A stretch of 7,381 nt of DNA. Source: Candidatus Aquidulcis frankliniae (GTDB taxonomy: Bacteria; Chloroflexota; Limnocylindria; Limnocylindrales; Limnocylindraceae). Position 1 is the stretch's first letter. Each line of letters starts with the position of its first letter. The position numbers and the translations under genes were made by a program. The notes beneath the pieces were generated by a model that had not been told where the DNA came from, did not search any database, and saw only the letters and a program-made list of their open reading frames with translations. This document shows positions 1 through 5,791 of the stretch, one piece after another. The stretch covers positions 1 through 7,381 of the forward strand of contig RFPZ01000056.1 in NCBI GenBank assembly GCA_009925905.1, given 5' to 3'.

Positions 1-1
1 G

Positions 2-571
2 ACTGGCTACGGGCGCACCGGCAAGATGTTCGCCGTGCAGCATCAGAACGTTGAGCCCGACATCTTGGTGATGGCGAAGGGAATCGCCTCCGGTCTCCCC
101 CTCTCGGGAATCATCGCTCGCAAGGAGCTACTCGATACCTGGGAGCCGGGCACTCATGGCGGCACCTATGGTGGCAACGTCGTCGCTTGCGCCGCCGCTC
201 TCGCCACACTTGATGTGATTGAAGAGGAAGGACTTGTTGCGAACGCCGCGGCGCGCGGCGCGCAGATGCTCGATGGCCTGAAGAAGATCGCCGCTGGCCG
301 CCCTGGGATCGGCGATGTACGCGGCCTCGGTCTGATGCTTGCCCTTGAGTTTGTTCAACCTGGTGCAGGCGACGGCCGCGCCCCTGACGCTGCGGCGGTG
401 AAGCGCGTGATCGCCGAAGCGAATAAGCGTAAGTTGCTACTGCTCTCCGCGGGCTCGTATGCGCAGGTGATTCGCATCATTCCCCCACTGGTCACCACCG
501 CAGCCGAGATTGACCTGGCTCTGAAGATTCTGGAAGAGTCGCTCGACGCCGCAGGCGTTACCCGCAGCTAA
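2..571 (+). CDS. Class III PLP-dependent aminotransferase, 4-aminobutyrate aminotransferase (GabT)-like, 3' part only
   Basis: This is the C-terminal portion of a fold-type I, class III aminotransferase. Such enzymes move an amino group from an omega-amino donor such as 4-aminobutyrate to a keto acid such as 2-oxoglutarate, in the cytosol. The frame is open from base 2 and starts with TGYGRTGKMFA, so the gene begins outside the window and the ATG at 26 is internal. The cofactor lysine is the K of MAKGIASGLPLSG (codon 77-79). Further family landmarks follow: HGGTYGGNVVACAAAL, GDVRGLGLMLALEF, and LLSAGSYAQVIRIIPPL near the end, which resembles the GabT C-terminal strand (LLSCG...NVLRIL). The stop is TAA at 569-571. 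The gene converges on the aldolase gene. Within class III, the related acetylornithine, ornithine or other omega-amino acid aminotransferases cannot be excluded, because the N-terminal substrate residues are missing. Confidence 0.9.
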   Translation, partial: TGYGRTGKMFAVQHQNVEPDILVMAKGIASGLPLSGIIARKELLDTWEPGTHGGTYGGNVVACAAALATLDVIEEEGLVANAAARGAQMLDGLKKIAAGRPGIGDVRGLGLMLALEFVQPGAGDGRAPDAAAVKRVIAEANKRKLLLLSAGSYAQVIRIIPPLVTTAAEIDLALKILEESLDAAGVTRS

Positions 572-572
572 C

Positions 573-594
573 GGTCGGCGGCGTTCCCCCGACT
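573..594. other. Weak inverted repeat in the convergent intergenic gap
   Basis: GTCGG at 574-578 can pair with CCGAC at 589-593 across a 10-base loop, and one G-U pair could extend it. It sits between the stop codons of two convergent genes, where a bidirectional terminator would be expected. No T-tract follows on either strand and the stem is only five pairs, so it is at best a weak terminator and may be chance. Confidence 0.2.
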
Positions 595-1990
595 AGCGAA
601 GCAGGTCGGCTGGAGCAGACGGAAGCGGATCCGCAACCTTCGGTACATAGCGCTCTACGAGCGCGCGTGATCCACGAACGCCAAGTTGCGAGAAGAGCGA
701 TTCGAACTTCGCGCGCTGCGTCGCGAGAATCTCTGGCGTGCCGACCGCCTCCCAGAGCGCCTGTTTGAATGGCCCGAGCGCCTTCTTGCGCGTGCGGTAG
801 AGGAACTGCTCGTCAGTGTCGCCTGGCTTCGCCTCATCGGCGGCGTTGGCACGCAGCCATGCGGTGATCTCGGCGCGGAGCGATGCGTCGAGCGCTGGGT
901 GGTCGAGCAGGATGTTCTGGAACCCGGTGGCGAGATGGATCTCTGCGGCGCCAACCTCTGGGAATCGATGGAAGAGATCATCGGGAAGGGTGGACGCACC
1001 GTGCTGCACGGCACCGGCGAGGCCGCGCGCGCGGGCCAGCTCGCCGAGATCCTTTAACACAGAGAAGTCGAGAGCAACCTCAGCAACGCCGCCACCTGGG
1101 AGCGGTACGCCTCCGTGACTCGTCCCAGTCTGCACCGAAACCTTGCGCAGTCCGATTGCTCCAGCGCGGCGGCTTGCCAGCGCAGCATCAAACTCGTCGA
1201 GATAGGCAGTCAGCTCGTCGGCAGTGGAGTTCTGATGCCCAACTTCGCCGATCTCGCCACCCATGCTGATCTCAATCCCTGTCGGCTCCAACTCGCGAAC
1301 CAGGGCGACCGCCTCGGCGGTGCGCACCGCATTCACGCGCTGCTGCTCCCGCACGGTTGGGAGAGCGAGGTCAACGAGTGTTGAGGCATCGATGTCGATG
1401 TTGCGATAGCCAGCGTCAACCGCGAGTCGGCAGGCGCGGGCGATCTCGGCGGCGACCCCTTCGGGATCAGTGGCGTACTTCTTGGCGACGAATTGGTAGT
1501 GATCTCCCTGAATGAACACTGGTCCGTGCCAACCGGCGGCAATGGCGCCGCACAGAACGCTCGTGGCGTAGTCGGCGGGGCGCTGGAAGGTGTAGGTCTG
1601 CTCGGAGCGCGCCAGCTCAAAGATGAGGGCTGCGCCATCCATGGCTGCGGCGGTCTCGAGCGCGGTGCGTGACATTTCGAAAACCTGGCTGCGGAGATTC
1701 AGGGCAGGAACGGTGAGGCCTTCGTAGGCGTTATTCGCGCGGGCGGCGTACAGCGGCGCGATGCTGGCGCTCTGGATCCCAGCAGCGTTGGCAGCAGCGC
1801 GGGCGAGCCACTGTGCTGCGGCGACGGTTGCCTCGTCGGTGGAGAAGGCTGCGGTCCAGGCGATGATCGCAGCACCGCTCTGTCGCAACTGTGCCGCATC
1901 AAGAATCTCCACGGTGCCTGAGGCAGTGAGGCGCACGGACGGATTCAGCAGTTGCCGGAGCGCTGCGGGAGAAGTGGCGATGCGACTCAT
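593..1990 (-). CDS. Class II (zinc) ketose-bisphosphate aldolase, long form
   Basis: This 465-residue protein has the landmarks of zinc-dependent class II aldolases in the right order. These enzymes cleave or form fructose- or tagatose-bisphosphate type ketoses. VFIQGDHYQF (H164) matches the first metal histidine region. GGEIGEVG (residues 244-251, E246) matches the conserved glutamate loop. QTGTSHGG (H292) and QHGAS (H330) match the two later histidine motifs. IHLATGFQNI (351-360) matches the phosphate-binding NIATD-type segment. Typical class II enzymes have about 285-360 residues. The extra length here lies in an N-terminal region of about 85 residues and a basic C-terminal tail containing YRTRKKALGPFKQALWE. 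The substrate (fructose versus tagatose or another ketose phosphate) cannot be decided. It is the last gene of the minus-strand array, 36 bases after its upstream neighbour, and its ATG has no Shine-Dalgarno sequence. The family call is firm; the substrate is inference. Confidence 0.85.
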   Translation of the reverse strand: MSRIATSPAALRQLLNPSVRLTASGTVEILDAAQLRQSGAAIIAWTAAFSTDEATVAAAQWLARAAANAAGIQSASIAPLYAARANNAYEGLTVPALNLRSQVFEMSRTALETAAAMDGAALIFELARSEQTYTFQRPADYATSVLCGAIAAGWHGPVFIQGDHYQFVAKKYATDPEGVAAEIARACRLAVDAGYRNIDIDASTLVDLALPTVREQQRVNAVRTAEAVALVRELEPTGIEISMGGEIGEVGHQNSTADELTAYLDEFDAALASRRAGAIGLRKVSVQTGTSHGGVPLPGGGVAEVALDFSVLKDLGELARARGLAGAVQHGASTLPDDLFHRFPEVGAAEIHLATGFQNILLDHPALDASLRAEITAWLRANAADEAKPGDTDEQFLYRTRKKALGPFKQALWEAVGTPEILATQRAKFESLFSQLGVRGSRALVERYVPKVADPLPSAPADLLR

Positions 1991-2026
1991 GCAGGGATCG
2001 TAGCGCGGATTTGCGCCCGCTTCGTT

Positions 2027-2758
2027 CTAGGGGGTGGCGAGCTCCCGCTCACGCGCCGCCAACTGGCTGCTGTACTGGGCTTGCGTTACGCCAACCCGTG
2101 CGGCAAGTTCTGGGAGTGCCGCCCATGCGAAGTCATCCCACGCCTTCACTCCAGCGTATGTAGCAAGGAGCGCCGGCGGACGTCGCGCGCCGCCATCGAG
2201 TGCCGGTGCTCGCAGCAGGTGTGCCGACTCCACGTGGCTCTGCGACGCTGCATCGCTACCGAGCACGATCACGAGCCCGAGTCGATGCAGGTCATCTTCT
2301 GGCACTCGCAAGTTTGCACCGCGCAGCAGGTCAAGCAACTCAGCGAGGTCGTGGCCAGGTGCCGTTGCGATCAGGGGGAAGCCGCGCACGAGTGATCGCA
2401 CCACCGTCTTGGTGGTCACTGCGTTCAAGCGCTCGATCAGTCCATAGGCGATCAGCCGTGTGGAGCGCGGGCTGCGCGGCGCGCCGCCAGCACCAGCAAC
2501 AAGGCAGCCAACCCCCGCGGGATCGGCGAGCCAGACGAACGCCTCATCGGGGGCGATCTTGATCTCTGCGCTCTCGGCACTAGACGGGAGTGGCGAGGCG
2601 GCGGCGATTGCTGCGGCGAGCGCATCACGCCGCTCGGCGGTTGCACTCCCCGTTACGACAATCGGCACACCAGCGTCGGCGAGGAGGGTCAGGTGCGCAG
2701 CGAGTGTTGCGCTGAGTTCGCCAGCGACCACCAGATTGCGGAGGGCGTCATGGCTCAT
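2027..2758 (-). CDS. CpaF/PilT-like secretion-ATPase relative with degenerate P-loop (putative)
   Basis: This 243-residue, alanine-rich protein has no signal peptide or membrane segment. Its layout resembles the C-terminal ATPase domain of type II/IV secretion NTPases (CpaF, PilT, VirB11). An N-terminal helical segment (LRNLVVAGELSATLAAHLTLL) leads into AGVPIVVTGSATAERRDAL (residues 30-47), which sits where CpaF has NILVSGGTGSGKTTLL. Later, a segment at about 118-168 (VVRSLVRGFPLIATAPGHDL, LLDLLRGANL, LGLVIVLG) resembles the CpaF stretch in which ATIHANS precedes DLIVQL. The GKT of Walker A is absent, so ATP hydrolysis is unlikely. The start is set by a 4-base ATGA overlap with the upstream hydrolase gene, with a partial Shine-Dalgarno GGCGGAT at 2764-2770. 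The family link is inferred from pattern only. It could instead be an unrelated alpha/beta protein, or a regulatory or structural paralogue of a pilus motor. Confidence 0.5.
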   Translation of the reverse strand: MSHDALRNLVVAGELSATLAAHLTLLADAGVPIVVTGSATAERRDALAAAIAAASPLPSSAESAEIKIAPDEAFVWLADPAGVGCLVAGAGGAPRSPRSTRLIAYGLIERLNAVTTKTVVRSLVRGFPLIATAPGHDLAELLDLLRGANLRVPEDDLHRLGLVIVLGSDAASQSHVESAHLLRAPALDGGARRPPALLATYAGVKAWDDFAWAALPELAARVGVTQAQYSSQLAARERELATP

Positions 2759-3423
2759 GTGCGATCCGCCGTGAGGCTTCTCGTGCGAATGGAGTTGTCA
2801 ATCCACGACGATTCGGTGCCGATCATTGTCTCTCGTCCGTGGCCCGGTATCACTCGAGTGGCGGGATCAAGCGTTCGCAGTCGTGAGAGTGAGTCAAGCA
2901 TCGCCGCCGCGTCACCACCGGGGAGATCGGTCCTCCCCCATCCGCCGAAGAAGAGAGTGTCGCCACTCAAGAGAAGGCCTGCGACATGGTCGAACAGCGA
3001 GATGGATCCCTCGGTATGGCCCGGGGTGTGCAGCACAGTGAAGTTGATGCTCCCTGCCGTGATCCGATCACCATCGTGCAGGTCGCGTGTTGGTACGACC
3101 GCCGGGATCGGAAATGGCGCAGCAAGCGGCTGGGGCTCAATGAGGCGATAGCGATCGAGCGGATGCACGCCGATCGGCAGCTCTTCCTGATGGTGGGTCT
3201 TGTGGTGCGCCGCCAGTGCCGCCATCTCCCCCATGTGGTCCCAGTGACCATGGGTGGCGAGCGCCAACACTAAGCGCCAGCCACGCTCGGCGAGTTGCGT
3301 CGTCAGTGTCGCCAGCGACGGAATTGCGGGGTCAACGACGATCGCCTCTCGGCGCTCTGGATCTCCGACGAGCACAACATTGGTGCGCAGCGGACCAATT
3401 GGCAGGACTTGCACCTCAATCAT
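2755..3423 (-). CDS. Metallo-beta-lactamase-fold hydrolase, YcbL/glyoxalase II-like
   Basis: This 222-residue protein is a compact cytosolic metallo-beta-lactamase-fold enzyme. The metal motif THGHWDH is at residues 57-63 (H58, H60, D62, H63). Further metal ligands fit H136 in HTPGHTEGS, D155 in SGDTLF and H195 in PGHG. The GWGRTDLPGG segment (161-170) is typical of the YcbL/type II glyoxalase branch, which hydrolyses thioesters such as S-lactoylglutathione or acts on related substrates. The length fits the short form without the glyoxalase II helical C-terminal domain. A histidine-rich loop (AAHHKTHHQE, 71-80) just after the first motif is unusual. The gene overlaps both neighbours by 4 bases (ATGA), which supports this start and suggests translational coupling. 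The native substrate is not determinable. Persulfide dioxygenase or lactonase relatives are alternatives. Confidence 0.9.
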   Translation of the reverse strand: MIEVQVLPIGPLRTNVVLVGDPERREAIVVDPAIPSLATLTTQLAERGWRLVLALATHGHWDHMGEMAALAAHHKTHHQEELPIGVHPLDRYRLIEPQPLAAPFPIPAVVPTRDLHDGDRITAGSINFTVLHTPGHTEGSISLFDHVAGLLLSGDTLFFGGWGRTDLPGGDAAAMLDSLSRLRTLDPATRVIPGHGRETMIGTESSWIDNSIRTRSLTADRT

Positions 3424-4028
3424 CGCTGCGGCCGTTTGATTGGCTGGAAGGCGCGCGGGTCTAGTTCGGCACGTAGCGTCTCTTCGTTCGCGGCGGAGAG
3501 TTCTACCAGGCGCTCCAGAAGTGCGATGCGCCTCTCCGCCTCAACGGGATCAAGTGCTCCCTTCGCAATCGGCAACATGCCGGCCACACCGACGCGATCG
3601 AGGCCCCGCCCACCGAGCGACGCGGCGTAGCGCACCGCCCAGAGCAGAATTTCGACTGGCTCCGGAGCCTCGTCGCCAGGTGCAGGGACAAGGGCCAGAA
3701 TCAGGCCACGCTCTCCCGGCCACGTCGCAGCGGCGCGCCACGACTCTGGGTCGCGGATTGGATTGATCACAAGACTCTCCGCTGGAATCTGCAGCCACTC
3801 TTCTCGACTTAGGGAGGCCAGGTTCCCACCGACGGGAAGAAGCGCGCGGTGTACCCCCGCGAGTGCAGTCAGCCGCTCCACGAGATGCGAGCGCGATGCG
3901 TGTTCGTCGACCGTTAACTCAGGGGCCTCGACGAAGCGAATAGCACCGTGGAGTTCGGGCTCGGAACCGAAGGCGGCTGGATCAAGAAACGTCGCGAACA
4001 CGCTCAGAACGGGAGAGAGTCGCGCCAT
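3420..4028 (-). CDS. Hypothetical protein, possible MetE/UROD-like half-barrel
   Basis: I do not firmly recognise this 202-residue protein. It has no signal peptide, transmembrane segment or clear catalytic motif. The order of its segments faintly recalls the C-terminal TIM barrel of cobalamin-independent methionine synthase (MetE/UROD superfamily): HRALLPVGGNLASL, then IPAESLVINPIRDPE, then GLILALVPAPGDEAPEPVEI, then LDRVGVAGMLPIAKG, followed by a helix (EAERRIALLERLVELSA). In MetE, comparable strands hold the CYG, E, VVD and NPDCG motifs. Here the zinc cysteines and histidine are missing, so this is a weak inference. The ATG start overlaps the rhomboid gene by 25 bases without a Shine-Dalgarno sequence. 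A GTG at codon 10 (3999-4001), just past the rhomboid stop, is an alternative start. Its stop overlaps the next start as ATGA. Placement within the array and an intact frame support a real gene. Confidence 0.7.
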   Translation of the reverse strand: MARLSPVLSVFATFLDPAAFGSEPELHGAIRFVEAPELTVDEHASRSHLVERLTALAGVHRALLPVGGNLASLSREEWLQIPAESLVINPIRDPESWRAAATWPGERGLILALVPAPGDEAPEPVEILLWAVRYAASLGGRGLDRVGVAGMLPIAKGALDPVEAERRIALLERLVELSAANEETLRAELDPRAFQPIKRPQR

Positions 4029-5221
4029 AGCGCCAGATCAAACCAGTTGGAAAAGAGCACGAAGAGAATCACGCCTAGTACGAGCATTACGGCTATCTCG
4101 CCACCACGCCGACCCGCCACCGCGGCAGTCCAGCGACGACGCATCGCCTCAGCACGAGTTGGCTGAATCAATGCTCCAAGGATGAAGCCAGTGACCAGAC
4201 CACCAATATGAGCCGCGTTATCTATGCCGACGCCAATAAAGCCAACGCTAAGGCCAATAGCCAAGTTTATAAGGAGGATCCCGCCCACGCGCCCAAGCGC
4301 ATCACGGAAGCCGCGCTCAACAAGAGGCTTGTGCGCCCACTCTGCCCCGAGGGCGATGCCGAAGAGCGCAAAAACTCCGCCAGATGCACCAATTGATCCT
4401 TCAGCATCTGACCAAATAGCACTCACGATTGATGCGCCAATGACGCCAATGAGATACCAGCTGAGGAATCTTCGGGCGCCGTACAGCCGGAAAACAAGTG
4501 CCCCAGCAATGTCGAGGGCAATGACATTGAGGCCGAGATGTAGAGCAAAGCTTTGCCAATTGGAGCTATCACCCCCGTGTACAAAGGCCATTGTGACTAA
4601 ACGCCATGGCTCGCTGGTCAAATAGTCAGTGCCATAGCTGGTTGAGGTGATCAAAAACGAGGCGTCCACCAGCGGCGGGTAGAGCTGCGCGATTAACGAA
4701 ACCACAACAGTGGTTATGACCAGCGCACGCGGTACCCAAGCACCAGTCGGCACTCCACGCGCACGGCGGAAGGCGGCCTGGGCGCGGAGTTGTGAGCCGC
4801 CCGTCTCCTTGGTGAGCCAGCCGATGCGCGAGGCGATCTCGGCGCGGGCGGCACTCGTTGGGGCGCTCCCCTCGGCTTGGCGGTAGGTGGCGAGGGCGAC
4901 GGTGAGGTCGCCACGGCGAACCTCCTCCATGGCACGACGGCGGAGGGCCAGGAAACGAAGCTCTTGGTCGGCGGAGTTGGCAGCGATCTCGAGATACTCG
5001 GCCGCCTCCTCATCGCGCTCGAGGCGCAGCAGGGCCTCGGCGGCACCGTAGGCGGCACGCTCAGCAAGGATGCGGTCGTCGTTCGGTGTCGCCTCGGCAA
5101 CGGCGGCGGCGAAGGCGATAGCGGCCGCCTCTGCGTCACCGCGGTCGAGAGCCTCAACGCCAATCTCCATGCGGCTCGCGAGATCTGTAGCCTCGGATAG
5201 TGGGCGTTGCGTTTCACTCAT
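4004..5221 (-). CDS. Rhomboid-family intramembrane serine protease with N-terminal TPR-like domain
   Basis: This 405-residue protein has two parts. Residues 1-160 are soluble, acidic and alanine-rich helices with TPR-like pairing (for example GDAEAAAIAFAAAVAEATP, DEEAAEYLEIAANS, GDLTVALATYRQAEGS), probably a cytoplasmic protein-binding module. Residues 161-395 form a rhomboid protease with about seven membrane segments, roughly 163-183, 225-242, 251-270, 275-293, 311-332, 335-353 and 374-391. Rhomboid hallmarks are WRLVTMAFVH (206-215), HLGLN (228-232), the YGARRFLSWYL loop, the catalytic serine in GASGG (S280) and the catalytic histidine in DNAAHIGG (H338). The Ser-His dyad is intact, so active cleavage of membrane proteins is expected. 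The ATG lies 24 bases after the PfkB-like gene and has no Shine-Dalgarno sequence. The last 25 bases overlap the next gene. Base composition changes sharply at the domain junction. Substrate is unknown. Confidence 0.92.
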   Translation of the reverse strand: MSETQRPLSEATDLASRMEIGVEALDRGDAEAAAIAFAAAVAEATPNDDRILAERAAYGAAEALLRLERDEEAAEYLEIAANSADQELRFLALRRRAMEEVRRGDLTVALATYRQAEGSAPTSAARAEIASRIGWLTKETGGSQLRAQAAFRRARGVPTGAWVPRALVITTVVVSLIAQLYPPLVDASFLITSTSYGTDYLTSEPWRLVTMAFVHGGDSSNWQSFALHLGLNVIALDIAGALVFRLYGARRFLSWYLIGVIGASIVSAIWSDAEGSIGASGGVFALFGIALGAEWAHKPLVERGFRDALGRVGGILLINLAIGLSVGFIGVGIDNAAHIGGLVTGFILGALIQPTRAEAMRRRWTAAVAGRRGGEIAVMLVLGVILFVLFSNWFDLALWRDSLPF

Positions 5222-5245
5222 GTGCTGAGGGTACGCGATGCGCTA

Positions 5246-5791
5246 TCAGGTGGCTGGCGACTCTCGATCCGGAAGGAGGAGCGCCACCAAGAGTTCGGTA
5301 ACGGCAGCTGGGTCGCCCGCCGGGCGCACAACCTCAAGCGGTGGTGGGGCGTCGCCACGCGCTCCCTGCAGCACTCCGGCAGGGGTCGACCCTTCTGGTC
5401 GCGTCACGACAAGTCGTGCCCCGACATAGGTGCAGGCATCCATCACGGTGGTGACGACTGAATCATCGGCAGGATCGACCAGTAGCACCGCATTGAAGCT
5501 CGTAAGGTAGCGCAGCGCCAACTGCAGGTCGGCGGCGTCCATCTCGAGTGAGTCCGCCCCCTCAACAGCGGTTGCTAGTGTGCCATCTCGAATTAAGGCG
5601 ACATGGCCGATCCCTGCTGCGGCAAGCTTCGTGATAAGCGCCTCGCCCGCCGCATCAACACCGATCTTGCTCACCATCTCCACCGGTTCGCCGGCGGCGG
5701 CCAGTGCGATTGCCACCGTCGCAGAGTAGTCGCCCAACCCAAAGGCTGAACCCTCGGCGCGTGCGCTTAAGGTGCCAATCACGACGATCAT
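5246..5791 (-). CDS. Short PfkB/ribokinase-like protein, catalytic region reduced
   Basis: This 181-residue protein begins like a PfkB-family carbohydrate kinase. A short beta-strand start (MIVVIGTLSA) is followed by GLGDYSATVAIALAAAGEPVEMVSKIGVDAAGE (residues 18-50), which fits the PfkB signature of a G-rich loop, A-rich helix and vxxvGxDxxG. LAAAGIGHVALIRDGTLAT then fits the usual L-x-x-x-G-V...T segment. PfkB kinases have about 290-340 residues and a DTxGAGD motif with the catalytic aspartate. Here only VRPAGDPAAVTELLVALL (155-172) sits in a comparable place, retaining AGD (D160) but not the GAGDxF context, and the protein ends about ten residues later. The N-terminal lid strands also look shortened. 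It may be inactive or regulatory. The frame is open and the start overlaps the M16 gene stop as ATGA, so decay to a pseudogene is not evident. No Shine-Dalgarno sequence is visible. Confidence 0.7.
   Translation of the reverse strand: MIVVIGTLSARAEGSAFGLGDYSATVAIALAAAGEPVEMVSKIGVDAAGEALITKLAAAGIGHVALIRDGTLATAVEGADSLEMDAADLQLALRYLTSFNAVLLVDPADDSVVTTVMDACTYVGARLVVTRPEGSTPAGVLQGARGDAPPPLEVVRPAGDPAAVTELLVALLLPDRESPAT

Noticed and set aside
26..571. ATG at 26 as the true start of the aminotransferase
   Set aside because: The in-frame residues before it (TGYGRTGK) are part of the conserved family motif, so the gene starts upstream of the window.
686..1269. Several plus-strand open frames opposite the aldolase gene (686-1057, 816-1118, 883-1269)
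   Set aside because: They are antisense shadows of a well-supported gene in G+C-rich DNA. Their translations are Arg/Ser/Pro/Ala-rich and carry no recognisable motif.
2008..2020. GCGG/CCGC inverted repeat in the same gap as a terminator
   Set aside because: The stem is only about four pairs and has no T-tract; such repeats are expected by chance at this G+C content.
1991..2026. Possible promoter in the 36-base gap before the aldolase (TACGAT seven bases before ATG, minus strand)
   Set aside because: Only four of six -10 positions match, there is no -35 element at the right distance, and the position would imply an almost leaderless transcript.
1952..2447. Plus-strand open frames 1952-2395 and 2034-2447
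   Set aside because: They lie opposite the aldolase start and the CpaF-like gene, have no family features, and would break the consistent minus-strand array.
4208..4625. Plus-strand open frames within the lower-G+C rhomboid segment as an inserted gene
   Set aside because: The minus-strand rhomboid motifs, including both catalytic residues, run continuously through this stretch.
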